Source: an uncultured Nitrosomonadales bacterium
GTDB taxonomy: Bacteria > Pseudomonadota > Gammaproteobacteria > Burkholderiales > Gallionellaceae
Direction of reading: 5' to 3'
Length of the DNA: 35,011 nt
Assembly (NCBI GenBank): GCA_903885165.1
Contig: CAISHO010000011.1
Coordinates: forward strand, 1 to 35,011
Numbering within the stretch: position 1 is the stretch's first letter; each line of letters opens with the position of its first letter. Under the pieces are notes generated by a model that worked only from the letters and a program-made list of their open reading frames with translations, was not told the DNA's origin and did no database searches. The position numbers and the translations under genes were made by a program. This document shows positions 1 to 7,900 of the stretch, piece by piece.

Positions 1-2
1 AG

Positions 3-248
3 ATGTTGCCCGGTATGGAATCCATGGCGACTATGATGATGAAGCAGAAGCTCAAAAAGCACGGCGTTGCTTCGCTGACTGAAGTGCGCGATCTGTGTCT
101 GGAAGCGGATGTTAAATTTGTCGCCTGTCAGATGACCGTGGATCTGTTTGAATTCGATAAGAGTGAGTTCATCAAAGATGTTGAATACGCCGGTGCCGCA
201 GCCTTCTTTGGCTTTGCAGGCGATACCGATATTTGTTTGTTTGTTTAA
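3..248 (+). CDS. DsrE/DsrF-like family protein, DsrE3 type (5' truncated)
   Basis: The gene is cut by the left edge: the frame is open to base 1, and family members are about twice this long, so the listed Met is internal. The visible C-terminal 81 residues carry the family's hallmark segment VKFVACQMTVDLF, with a Cys just before the helix, followed by the VEYAGAAAFFGFAGD stretch and a hydrophobic end (DICLFV). DsrE3-like proteins bind or transfer sulfane sulfur in the cytoplasm and usually sit beside rhodanese and TusA genes in sulfur oxidisers. Those neighbours would lie upstream of this window and cannot be seen. Only 59 bases separate it from the FadL-type gene. Family assignment is fairly secure; the subtype (E3 rather than E2) is from memory. 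Confidence 0.8.
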   Translation: MLPGMESMATMMMKQKLKKHGVASLTEVRDLCLEADVKFVACQMTVDLFEFDKSEFIKDVEYAGAAAFFGFAGDTDICLFV

Positions 249-307
249 TACCGCAGTCGCTATATCCTCAATCAGTTTCAATACAATAAATATACAGGGA
301 GAACCGC

Positions 308-1552
308 ATGAAATTGAATAAAATTGTTGTATCGATGTTCGCCGCAGGCGTTATGGCGTCACCCTTGGCTCATGCCACTGATGGTTACTTCTCAGATGGT
401 TACGGGATGAAGGCAAAGGGCATGGCCGGTGTTGGTATCGCCTTGCCGCAAGACGCTTTAGCCGCTGCGAATAATCCAGCCGGTATGGTGATGGTCGGTG
501 ATCGCGTTGATTTGGGTGTGGATTTATTCAAACCATCGCGCGGTGCTGATATTGCAAATGCTGGTTTTGTAGTGAATGGTGCAAATGACGGTAATGGTAA
601 GGGGCTGTTCGCTATCCCTGAATTCGGCTATAACAAAATGCTGGATGCTAAGAGCTCTCTGGGTGTGTCGGTTTACGGCAATGGCGGGATGAATACGCAA
701 TATAATGCGAACCTGTTTAGAGGCACAGGTCCTGCAGGTATCAACCTTGAACAACTGTTTATCGCGCCGACTTATGCGTTTAAGCTGAACGATAAGCATG
801 CCATCGGTGTGTCTTTGAACTTGGTTTATCAAACTTTTTCTGCTACCGGTTTGCAGTCATTTCAAAACCCTGGATACACTAGTAACACAGCTGCTTTAAC
901 TGATAATGGTAAGGACAGTTCCACTGGTGTGGGTCTCAAGGTGGGCTGGACGGGTGAAGTGACTTCGACTGTTACGCTTGGTGCTACGTATCAACCCAAG
1001 ACTAAAATGAGTAAATTCAGCAAGTATGCAGGTTTATTTGCCGAGCAGGGTGGTTTCGATATTCCGGCCAACTACGGTGTAGGTATTGCAGTGAAGGCGA
1101 CGGATGCGACGACTGTTTCAGCTGACTACAAGGTCATTCAGTACAGCGGTGTTCCCGCTATTGCCAATACGCTGACTGCTGGAGGTCTTTTGGGAGCAGC
1201 CAACGGTATGGGTTTTGGTTGGACCGATGTCAAGGTGATTAAGCTGGGTGTCAGCCAGGTCCTGAACGATGCCTGGACGGTGCGTGCCGGCTACAGCCAT
1301 AACACACAACCGATTCCAGCCAGTCAGACCATGTTCAATATCCTGGCTCCCGGTGTGGTTCAGGATCACCTGACATTGGGTGCCACTTGGAATGTATCTA
1401 AGCTAAATGAACTGACTGTGGGTTACATGCATGCCTTTAGTCAGACTGTAAATGGTCCGGGTGCAATTCCAGTACCAGGTTTCTTTGGTGGGGATGCCAA
1501 TATTCATATGTATCAGGATTCACTGGGTTTTGCCTATAGCTGGAAGCTGTAA
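308..1552 (+). CDS. OmpP1/FadL-type outer-membrane transport protein
   Basis: This is a 414-aa protein with a clear Sec signal peptide (MKLNKIVVSMFAAG... cut after AHA, about residue 23). The mature start has the FadL/OmpP1/TodX pattern: a Gly/Ala-rich N-terminus, 'GMAGVGIALPQDALAAANNPAGM', then alternating beta-strand-like segments to a short C-terminal strand ending YSWKL. FadL proteins are 14-stranded barrels that admit hydrophobic molecules. The substrate here is unknown; fatty acids, aromatics, or hydrophobic sulfur species would all be guesses. The start is fixed by a good ribosome site (AGGGAG) eight bases upstream. The gene ends at a palindromic terminator. It shares strand and close spacing with the DsrE3-like gene, but co-transcription is only possible, not shown. 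Confidence 0.85.
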   Translation: MKLNKIVVSMFAAGVMASPLAHATDGYFSDGYGMKAKGMAGVGIALPQDALAAANNPAGMVMVGDRVDLGVDLFKPSRGADIANAGFVVNGANDGNGKGLFAIPEFGYNKMLDAKSSLGVSVYGNGGMNTQYNANLFRGTGPAGINLEQLFIAPTYAFKLNDKHAIGVSLNLVYQTFSATGLQSFQNPGYTSNTAALTDNGKDSSTGVGLKVGWTGEVTSTVTLGATYQPKTKMSKFSKYAGLFAEQGGFDIPANYGVGIAVKATDATTVSADYKVIQYSGVPAIANTLTAGGLLGAANGMGFGWTDVKVIKLGVSQVLNDAWTVRAGYSHNTQPIPASQTMFNILAPGVVQDHLTLGATWNVSKLNELTVGYMHAFSQTVNGPGAIPVPGFFGGDANIHMYQDSLGFAYSWKL

Positions 1553-1580
1553 TCGAACATTGACATCGATGTTTCAAGCA

Positions 1581-1610
1581 ATAAAAAACCCGCCTAGGCG
1601 GGTTTTTTAT
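1581..1610. terminator. Bidirectional intrinsic terminator between fadL-like gene and phaB copy
   Basis: A perfect palindrome: an A-run, the stem CCCGCC/GGCGGG around a TA loop, then a T-run. It sits between two convergent genes (stops at 1552 and 1628), so it can end transcription from both sides. Confidence 0.9.
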
Positions 1611-1627
1611 TGCCATCTGTTTCGCAA

Positions 1628-2367
1628 TTAGTACATGTGCTGACCGCCGTTAATGGATATATTTGCGCCTGTCACAAAAGCGGCCTCGTCGGATGACAGA
1701 TAAGCCACCAGTCCTGCCACTTCATCCGGTTTGCCCAGACGCGATTGAGGAATCAGCGGCAAAATCTTGCTCTCCAGCACTTCCTGAGGAATCGCCATTA
1801 CCATTTTGGTGCCGATGTAACCCGGTGAAATAGTGTTCACGGTTACGCCTTTTTCGCGACTTCCTGAGCCAGCGCCTTGGTAAATCCGTGCATACCCGCT
1901 TTGGCGGCGGCGTAGTTGGTCTGACCGAAGGCGCCTTTTTGTCCGTTCACCGAAGAAATGTTGATCACCCGTCCCCAGCCGCGAGTCGTCATCCCATCCA
2001 TCACCTGCTTGGTCATGTTAAAGGCTGAATCCAGATTGGTGTGGATCACCGCATCCCAGTCGGCTTTGGTCATTTTCTTGAAAGTCATGTCGCGGGTGAT
2101 ACCGGCGTTATTAACCAGCACATCCACCGGGCCGATTTCCGATGCAACCTGTGTCACGCAGGCGGCGCAGGAGTCATAATCGGCCACATCGCAGGGGTAG
2201 GCATTGAAATCAAAGCCCTGATCGCGCATCGCGGTGAGCCACTCTTCCGCTTTGCTGTTATTGGGACTGTAGGTGGTCACGACTTTATATCCTAACGCGG
2301 CTAATTTAATGCAAATCGCTTCACCCAATCCTCCCATGCCGCCCGTTACCAGTGCTACTCTCTTCAT
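1628..2367 (-). pseudogene. phaB: Acetoacetyl-CoA reductase (PhaB-type SDR), frameshifted copy
   Basis: Two adjacent reverse-strand ORFs (2367-1843 and 1840-1628) together make one complete 246-aa short-chain dehydrogenase very close to the intact PhaB downstream. The first part has the NADPH site TGGMGGLG, the NNAG motif and the catalytic Ser and Tyr-x3-Lys (NYAAAKAG); the second has ISPGYIGTKMVMAIPQEV and the C-terminal NISINGGQHMY. The break is at an A-run (reverse strand GCG-AAAAA-GGCG): six A's would restore ALAQEVAKKGVTVNTISPGY, while five A's lead to a TAA after AKKA. The ribosome site AGGAGAG precedes the start. A single-base indel in a homopolymer may be a real mutation, slippage-type phase variation, or a sequencing error; the strong conservation of both halves favours error or a very recent event. 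Confidence 0.8.
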
Positions 2368-2644
2368 TTTTGTCTCTCCTCATGATTATATTATCTTCAG
2401 GTTTGCGCGATCTTGACGGCTGTTTTTAAATCACCTCCGACGCGCTCATCATCACGGAGCGGTAAGACACTGTCAATTGATATTGCCTATCCGATCAAAA
2501 AATGATTAAACGTGAATTATGCTCAATTTTTTTATCATAAAGTGGCTTTATATTTGGCAATAATCGGCGAGGTGAGATAAACTTCTAATCGGTTCATCGG
2601 GTGTTACAACTTATAAAATTAATTCGAAAATCACGGGAGATATT
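2368..2644. other. Divergent intergenic region phaB copy / phaA
   Basis: These 277 bases hold the promoters for two divergent genes. The region is AT-rich from about 2480, and there is a TATAAA-like box near 2612 that could be a -10 for phaA, but I see no convincing -35 partner. No coding potential and no clear operator were found. Confidence 0.5.
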
Positions 2645-3820
2645 ATGGAAAGCGTAGTAATTGTTGCAGCAGCAAGAACAGCAGTTGGCAAATTTGGTGG
2701 CGCATTTGGTAATGTTTCAGCGGTCGATTTAGGTGCGACTGTGATACGTGATTTGTTGGCGCGTACCGGAGTAACGGGTGATCAGGTTGATGAGGTGATT
2801 TTAGGCCAGGTGCTGACCTCAGGTTCCGGACAAAACCCGGCTCGTCAGTCTGTGATTAAGGCGGGTTTGCCTCACGATGTGCCGGCCATAACCATCAATA
2901 TGGTGTGCGGTTCCAGTCTCAAGGCGATCATGCTAGCTGCTCAGGCGATTAAGAGTGGCGATGCTGAAGTCGTGATCGCAGGCGGTCAGGAAAGCATGAG
3001 CACTTCACCTCACGTATTGAGTGGTTCACGTAACGGCCTGCGTATGGGCGATGGTAAGTTGGTCGACAGTATGATCGTGGATGGCTTGTGGGACGTCTAC
3101 AACGACTACCACATGGGTGTGACGGCTGAAAATGTCGCTAAGCAATACGGTATCACACGTGCTGAACAGGATGAGTTTGCCTGCGCTTCCCAGAACAAGG
3201 CTGAATCGGCGCAAAAATCGGGTAAGTTTACCGATGAAATTGCGCCTCACACGATTAAAGGCAAAAAGGGCGATACCGTGGTCGATGCGGATGAATATCC
3301 ACGTCATGGTACGACACTCGATATGTTGGGGGGGTTGCGCCCAGCTTTCGATAAAGCGGGTTCGGTGACGGCGGGTAACGCATCAGGTATCAACGATGGC
3401 GCGGCGATGGTGATGCTGATGTCTGGCAGCAAAGCAAAAGAACTGGGGTTGACACCGTTGGCGACCATTAAGGCCTACGCTGCAACCGGTATTGATCCAA
3501 GTGTCATGGGTTTGGGTCCGATTTCAGCTAGTCGTCTCTGTCTGAAAAAAGCCGACTGGAGCGCCGAAGATCTGGATCTGATGGAAATCAACGAGGCGTT
3601 TGCTGCTCAAGCTATCGCAGTTAATCGTGAAATGGCTTGGGATACCTCAAAGATCAACGTCAATGGCGGCGCGATCGCAATCGGTCATCCGATTGGTGCG
3701 AGTGGCGCGCGTGTACTGGTGTCACTTGTGCATGAAATGGCACGCCGCGATGCTAAAAAGGGTCTGGCGTCCTTGTGTATCGGTGGTGGTATGGGTGTTG
3801 CGCTGGCGATTGAACGATAA
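2645..3820 (+). CDS. phaA: Acetyl-CoA C-acetyltransferase (beta-ketothiolase)
   Basis: Condenses two acetyl-CoA to acetoacetyl-CoA, the first step of polyhydroxybutyrate synthesis, in the cytoplasm. The 391-aa length is the family norm. All thiolase catalytic elements are visible: the nucleophile Cys88 in NMVCGSSLK, EINEAFAAQ, the His in GGAIAIGHPIGASGARV (about residue 348) and the second Cys378 in SLCIGGGMG near the C-terminus. The start is supported by GGGAGA upstream of ATG. It is flanked by two phaB copies on the other strand, so it stands as a single-gene transcript ending at a terminator. A degradative thiolase is the alternative, but the phaB/phaC neighbourhood favours biosynthesis. 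Confidence 0.95.
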   Translation: MESVVIVAAARTAVGKFGGAFGNVSAVDLGATVIRDLLARTGVTGDQVDEVILGQVLTSGSGQNPARQSVIKAGLPHDVPAITINMVCGSSLKAIMLAAQAIKSGDAEVVIAGGQESMSTSPHVLSGSRNGLRMGDGKLVDSMIVDGLWDVYNDYHMGVTAENVAKQYGITRAEQDEFACASQNKAESAQKSGKFTDEIAPHTIKGKKGDTVVDADEYPRHGTTLDMLGGLRPAFDKAGSVTAGNASGINDGAAMVMLMSGSKAKELGLTPLATIKAYAATGIDPSVMGLGPISASRLCLKKADWSAEDLDLMEINEAFAAQAIAVNREMAWDTSKINVNGGAIAIGHPIGASGARVLVSLVHEMARRDAKKGLASLCIGGGMGVALAIER

Positions 3821-3842
3821 GCTAGTTCCCATCTTGTAAATT

Positions 3843-3873
3843 AAAAAAGCCCCGCGCAAGCGAGGCTTTTTTT
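3843..3873. terminator. Intrinsic terminator between phaA and phaB
   Basis: An A-run, the arms GCCcCGC and GCGaGGC (one mismatch) around a GCAA loop, then a run of T. It lies between the convergent phaA and phaB stops and could serve both strands. Confidence 0.85.
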
Positions 3874-3890
3874 ATGCCCGTTAGGGGCAA

Positions 3891-4634
3891 TTAGCACATG
3901 TGTAAACCGCCGTTGATGGCGATATTTGCACCTGTGATGAAAGCTGCATCATCAGACGCTAAGTAGGATACCAACTTAGCGATTTCTTCAGGTTTGCCCA
4001 GACGACCGACTGGAATGGTCGAGATGATCTGATCGCGAACTTCTTGCTTGATCGCCATGACCATTTCGGTGGCGAGATAGCCAGGTGAAATAGTGTTGAC
4101 GGTGATGCCCTTGGAAGCTGTTTCTTGAGCCAGCGCCTTGGTGAAACCGTGCATACCAGCCTTAGCAGCGGAATAGTTGGTTTGACCGAACTGACCCTTT
4201 TGACCGTTAACTGAAGACATATTGATGATACGACCCCAACCTGCTGTCAGCATGTCATCGATCAGCGGACGGCTGACGTTGTAAACGCTGTTCAGATTGA
4301 CATTCAGCACATCCATCCAGTTTTCCAGAGACATCTTCTTGAACATGCCATCTTTAGTGATACCGGCATTGTTAACCAGTACGCTGACCGCGCCGATTTC
4401 TGTCTTGATCTTGGCGATCATTGCAGTACAGGACTCAAAATTTGATACATCTGCCATCGCGATATGCATATCACGACCGGCTTCGCGCTCAGCGGTCAGC
4501 CAGGCTTGTGCTTTGGCTTCTTCCTGAGTGATGTAATTTGCCACAACAGTAAATCCGTCTGCAGCCAGTTGACGGCAGATTACGCTACCTAAACCACCAA
4601 TTCCGCCAGTTACTAATGCAATGCGTTTGCTCAT
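3891..4634 (-). CDS. phaB: Acetoacetyl-CoA reductase
   Basis: Reduces acetoacetyl-CoA to (R)-3-hydroxybutyryl-CoA with NADPH, the PHA monomer. The 247-aa short-chain dehydrogenase has the cofactor loop TGGIGGLG (residues 9-16), NNAG near 88-91, the catalytic Ser140/141, and Tyr154-x3-Lys158 in QTNYSAAKAG. The PhaB-typical segments SVNGQKGQFGQ and ISPGYLATEMVMAI are present. The ribosome site AGGAGA lies six bases from ATG. It lies downstream of phaC on the same strand with an 88-base gap that holds a small hairpin, so it may be read from the phaC transcript or on its own. It is the intact paralogue of the broken copy at 1628-2367. Confidence 0.95.
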   Translation of the reverse strand: MSKRIALVTGGIGGLGSVICRQLAADGFTVVANYITQEEAKAQAWLTAEREAGRDMHIAMADVSNFESCTAMIAKIKTEIGAVSVLVNNAGITKDGMFKKMSLENWMDVLNVNLNSVYNVSRPLIDDMLTAGWGRIINMSSVNGQKGQFGQTNYSAAKAGMHGFTKALAQETASKGITVNTISPGYLATEMVMAIKQEVRDQIISTIPVGRLGKPEEIAKLVSYLASDDAAFITGANIAINGGLHMC

Positions 4635-4682
4635 GCTTTATCTCCTGATTTATAACTTATTGATTTTATTTAATTTGTTCGA

Positions 4683-4699
4683 GGCGGCAATAAGCCGCC
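4683..4699 (-). other. Small hairpin between phaC and phaB
   Basis: GGCGGC-AATAA-GCCGCC forms a 6-bp stem just after the phaC stop. Read on the reverse strand it has no proper T-run, so it is more likely an mRNA-stability or processing hairpin, or a weak terminator. Confidence 0.45.
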
Positions 4700-4722
4700 C
4701 CGATTGATTTACTGCAGTTGGC

Positions 4723-6066
4723 TTACTGCTTGTTATCCGTTGCAGGTTTTGCCGCTACAACGGGCTTAACCGCTTCGGCAGGCTTGGCAACTTCAACAGG
4801 CTTTGCTGCAGGTTGAGTTGTTACCTTTGCAACTTCAACCGGTTTTGCAACTTCAACCGGTTTTGCAACAACGACGGGTTTAGCCGCTTCAACTGCTTTG
4901 ATCACAGGCTTAGCCGCTTCAACCGCTTTGGCGACTGTACTTGCTTTAGGCGCTTTTTCTGGTTTGTCAGCCGCTGGCTTTTTAGCCATTTTTGGTGCAT
5001 CGCGTTCGATCAGCCACTTGGAGATGGCCGGAGCCAATTCCTTCTGCGAGCGGGAGCCGACGAATACACCGATGTGACCGCCCTTAAATTCGTACAGGGT
5101 TTTATCTTTCGATCCGACCAGGTCGTTCAAAGGTTTTGTTGCAGCAGGGGGAACCAGATGGTCGCCTGAAGCGTAGATATTCAAAATAGGCATAGTGATT
5201 TTGCCCAGATTGACTGTCTTGTCGCCGAGTTGCAGCGTGCCCTTGACCAGTTTGTTAGCCTGGTAGCAGTCCTTGACGAATTGGCGCAGACATTCGCCGG
5301 CTTGACCCGGGCTGTCAAAAATCCACTTTTCCATACGCAGGAAGTTCAACAGCTTTTCTTCATCTTCCATTACATCCAGCATGTCGATGTACTTTTTGAT
5401 GTTCAGATTGAACGGCATCAGCATCAAAAAGCCATCGTTAAGGATGTTGCCCGGAACAACGCCATAGGCATCCACCAGTGCATCCACATCCATGGACTTG
5501 GACCAGTTAAACAGCAGGCCTTCGTCGGTGGAGAAGTCGAATGGTGCTACCAGCGTCACCAGACTGTGTACCTTTTCAGGATGTAGAGAGGAGTAAATAG
5601 CTGAGAAAGTACCGCCTTGGCATACGCCCATCAGGCTGACTTTGTCGCTCTTTGCATCACGGCGAACCGCATCCACACAGTTATTCAGATAACCGTTAAT
5701 GTAATCATCCATGCTCAGATAGCGATCTGCCTGAGAAGGGTAACCCCAGTCTATGATGTAAACATCAAGCCCCTTGCTCAGCAGGTTGCGAATGAAACTG
5801 CGATCAGGCTGAATATCCAGCATGTAAGGGCGATTGACCAGCGCATAAACCACCAGCACAGGCACGCCGCAGGCAATCTTCGCATCCGGTGCGTAGTGAT
5901 ACACGGCCAACTTGTCTTCGGTGTAGATGACTTCCTTGGGGGCAGTACCGACATCGATGTCTTCGATATCAGTGAGCAGCGTTGCGCCCTTCAGCATCTT
6001 GCTGTTCATTTCGCCGAAATGCTTGAGGGCAGATTTGGCATCCAGATTTGAAAACGGGTTAGTCAT
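4723..6066 (-). CDS. phaC: Class III polyhydroxyalkanoate synthase catalytic subunit PhaC, with Lys/Pro/Ala tail
   Basis: Polymerises (R)-3-hydroxyacyl-CoA into PHA at the granule surface, with PhaE. I start at the ATG at 6066, not the GTG two bases before the phaE stop ends: this gives 447 aa and places the lipase-box Cys at 149 (GVCQGG), Asp at 302 (SGDH) and His at 331 (KGGH), the numbering known for the Allochromatium enzyme. The alpha/beta-hydrolase core ends near residue 355, the usual class III length. A tail of about 90 residues follows, made of AKPVEVAKPV-like repeats rich in Lys, Pro, Ala and Val; such tails are seen on histone-H1-like and PhaF-type DNA-binding proteins, so DNA or granule tethering is possible. 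phaE and phaC overlap as TGATG, showing translational coupling. Confidence 0.95.
   Translation of the reverse strand: MTNPFSNLDAKSALKHFGEMNSKMLKGATLLTDIEDIDVGTAPKEVIYTEDKLAVYHYAPDAKIACGVPVLVVYALVNRPYMLDIQPDRSFIRNLLSKGLDVYIIDWGYPSQADRYLSMDDYINGYLNNCVDAVRRDAKSDKVSLMGVCQGGTFSAIYSSLHPEKVHSLVTLVAPFDFSTDEGLLFNWSKSMDVDALVDAYGVVPGNILNDGFLMLMPFNLNIKKYIDMLDVMEDEEKLLNFLRMEKWIFDSPGQAGECLRQFVKDCYQANKLVKGTLQLGDKTVNLGKITMPILNIYASGDHLVPPAATKPLNDLVGSKDKTLYEFKGGHIGVFVGSRSQKELAPAISKWLIERDAPKMAKKPAADKPEKAPKASTVAKAVEAAKPVIKAVEAAKPVVVAKPVEVAKPVEVAKVTTQPAAKPVEVAKPAEAVKPVVAAKPATDNKQ
4825..4878 (-). repeat. 18-bp tandem repeat inside phaC encoding the KPVEVA tail
   Basis: Two near-identical 18-base units (forward strand TTTTGCAACTTCAACCGG) and a diverged third follow head to tail. 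Read on the reverse strand they encode PVEVAK units. More diverged copies flank them. Unequal exchange could change the tail length. Confidence 0.85.
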
Positions 6067-7076
6067 CACATTTGCTCCTTTTTCAAGCCTTGAATCTGAG
6101 AATTCAGGTCTTTAACCTGTTTACGCAGGTCGTAGACCAGCTTATAGACTTCATCCATTTCTGAACGACGTGCAATCGGCAGATCAACCAGTTGGGCTTC
6201 AAGAATTTCGTTGTACAGTTTGCGTGTGTTAAAACCCGCTTCTGTCATCGCATTGCGTTTTGCAGAAAAATCTTCTGTGTAGAACAGTTTGTTGAAGGTC
6301 TTTTCGTTGGTGTCGATCCACAACGCAAAGAAATCATCAAATTTTTCAAATTTTTCGCCAGCAGCGCTCTTTTCAGCCAGGATTTTTACGACAGACTGCA
6401 TCGCTTCAGAACCTGTTTTTTGCATCATTTGCTGATATTCGAGATGACGGCCTGCATAGCTGGACATCGCCTTGGCAAAACGATTCATCTGTTCGATTTT
6501 TTCACGATCTTTGCCCAAAGCCGGCACGCCGAACAGTTTGCCTGTGGTGTCGCCAAATTTCGCGTACATCGCTTCCATTTGTTTTGCCATGGCATCCGGC
6601 TGATAGTCTGAGAAATTGAATGATGGATTTTTCATCGACTCAGCCCATGGCTGGCTGTTTTGCTTGGCAAGATCAGCGTACTGCGCCGCTTGCTTTTGCA
6701 TTTGAGTCCAAAGGTCAGTATCAAAACTGAACATCTTGTCGAACAGTTGTTTGGTCTGTGCAGGATCAGTGAATTGGCTTAAATTGGACGGATCCAGTGT
6801 CTTTTCGCGCATCGCGTTCAACAGCGGTTGCCACATTTCAAACAGCTTTTGCGTCGCTTCATTGCTGTACAGAGATTTGCTAAAAACATCTTTAGCCAGA
6901 TTCGCGTCGGCGCCGATAGGGAAAGCCTCAAATACGGCTTTGCTCCAACTGGTAAAAGGGTTGTCGCTCGCAGCGGTCGAATTCTGATACAGCGACTGCA
7001 TCTGGTTTTGCAACGCAGAGTAAGCTTGTTGTTGCGTTTTCATCCAACCATTAAAGTAATCACTCGGGTTTTCCAC
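6066..7076 (-). CDS. phaE: Class III PHA synthase subunit PhaE
   Basis: Non-catalytic partner that forms the active PhaEC complex on the nascent granule. The 336-aa protein has the expected N-terminus with aromatic/Gln-rich helices (FNGWMKTQQQAYSALQNQ), a long helical body, a conserved segment FNKLFYTEDFSAKRNAM, and the typical C-terminal signature LPIARRSEMDEVYKLVYDLRKQVKDLN, a short coiled coil. It starts with GTG, preceded by GAGGAA. Its TGA stop overlaps the phaC ATG. The upstream phasin genes and this pair run on the same strand, so the set probably forms an operon, although a GC-rich hairpin lies in the gap before phaE. Confidence 0.92.
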   Translation of the reverse strand: MENPSDYFNGWMKTQQQAYSALQNQMQSLYQNSTAASDNPFTSWSKAVFEAFPIGADANLAKDVFSKSLYSNEATQKLFEMWQPLLNAMREKTLDPSNLSQFTDPAQTKQLFDKMFSFDTDLWTQMQKQAAQYADLAKQNSQPWAESMKNPSFNFSDYQPDAMAKQMEAMYAKFGDTTGKLFGVPALGKDREKIEQMNRFAKAMSSYAGRHLEYQQMMQKTGSEAMQSVVKILAEKSAAGEKFEKFDDFFALWIDTNEKTFNKLFYTEDFSAKRNAMTEAGFNTRKLYNEILEAQLVDLPIARRSEMDEVYKLVYDLRKQVKDLNSQIQGLKKEQM

Positions 7077-7116
7077 TATCGTTCCTCTTTAATCTCGCTT
7101 GGTAAATGGGGTGCTA

Positions 7117-7136
7117 CGCCGGCACGGTGGCCGGCG
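7117..7136 (-). other. GC-rich hairpin between phasin gene and phaE
   Basis: A perfect 7-bp stem CGCCGGC/GCCGGCG with a 6-base loop lies in the 69-base gap. There is no T-run on the reverse strand, so attenuation, RNA processing or 3'-end protection of the phasin mRNA is more likely than full termination. Confidence 0.55.
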
Positions 7137-7145
7137 CTGCCGGGC

Positions 7146-7490
7146 TTACTTGCCTGGATTGGCAACTGCGATGAAGTTTTTCAAAACATCGCGGCTGACA
7201 GCCAGTTGTTTGTCATAAGCACTGATCCAGTTTTCCTGTGCTTTGAGGGCTTCTTCAGTTGCCGTTTGTGAACTTGTTGCAACTGTGCTGAACCAGTTGT
7301 TGAATTGATTCAACGCTTCTTTGGTTTGTGCATTTTCTGGCAGGCCAGGAATGCTGGTGAATGCAGCGTTCGACTTGCTGATGGCATCTTGCCATTGTGC
7401 GCGCATGCTCTTTTGTGCATCGAGCAGGTTGTTGAAAGCTTGCTTTTGTGTGTTAGCCAAAACGTCAAAATATTCAAGTTGCTTGTTCAT
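7146..7490 (-). CDS. Phasin-family PHA granule protein (copy 2)
   Basis: A 114-aa, largely helical and amphipathic protein: MNKQLEYFDVLANTQKQAFNN..., IPGLPENAQTKEALNQFNNWF..., then SAYDKQLAVSRDVLKNF. It is a clear paralogue of the next upstream gene, sharing the start, the SIPGLPENA loop and the KQLAVSRD motif. Phasins coat PHA granules and control their size and number. There are no cysteines and no signal peptide, in keeping with a cytoplasmic granule protein. The ribosome site AGGAAT precedes ATG. The naming rests on context and helical character more than on a strong family motif. Confidence 0.78.
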   Translation of the reverse strand: MNKQLEYFDVLANTQKQAFNNLLDAQKSMRAQWQDAISKSNAAFTSIPGLPENAQTKEALNQFNNWFSTVATSSQTATEEALKAQENWISAYDKQLAVSRDVLKNFIAVANPGK

Positions 7491-7525
7491 GTTGATTCCT
7501 TAATTGAGTTAATAGTGAGGGAGAA

Positions 7526-7876
7526 TTAGGCTGCTTTAGGCAGGCTGGTCAGTGCTATGAAGCTTTTCAGCAGATCGCGGCTAACGGCCAGTTGCTTTTC
7601 GTAGGTGCTGATGAAGGTTTCCTGAGCCTTAAGCGCTTCTTCGGTTGCGCTTTGTGACTGGTTGGCCACGTTGCCCATCCATGTATTGAATTGGCTCAGC
7701 GCTTCTTTAGTTGGTGCATTTTCCGGCAGACCTGGAATGCTGGTGATGGCGGCATGTGTCTTGCTGATGCCGTCGATCCACTGTACGCGCAGGTCTTGTT
7801 GAGCGGAGATCAGGTTGTTGAATACCTGCTTCTGTGTGTTAACGACTACATCAAAAATTTCGAGTTGCTTTTCCAT
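7526..7876 (-). CDS. Phasin-family PHA granule protein (copy 1)
   Basis: A 116-aa paralogue of the neighbouring phasin gene, 35 bases apart, so a tandem duplication. The listed ORF begins MIMEKQ, but the first ATG sits right against the AAAGGA ribosome site; the second (at 7876) has a normal six-base spacer and aligns with the start of the paralogue (MNKQLEYFDV / MEKQLEIFDV). Shared segments include VNTQKQVFNN, TSIPGLPENAPTKEAL and KQLAVSRDLLKSF. Expected role: amphipathic coat of PHA granules. It lies in the reverse-strand PHA run upstream of phaE and phaC. Confidence 0.78.
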   Translation of the reverse strand: MEKQLEIFDVVVNTQKQVFNNLISAQQDLRVQWIDGISKTHAAITSIPGLPENAPTKEALSQFNTWMGNVANQSQSATEEALKAQETFISTYEKQLAVSRDLLKSFIALTSLPKAA

Positions 7877-7900
7877 GATCATTCCTTTTAAGTAAATTAA

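Noticed and set aside
4813-5169. Cys/Phe/Arg-rich forward ORF with NRFCNFNRFC repeats
   Set aside because: It is the antisense reading of the 18-bp repeats in the phaC tail.
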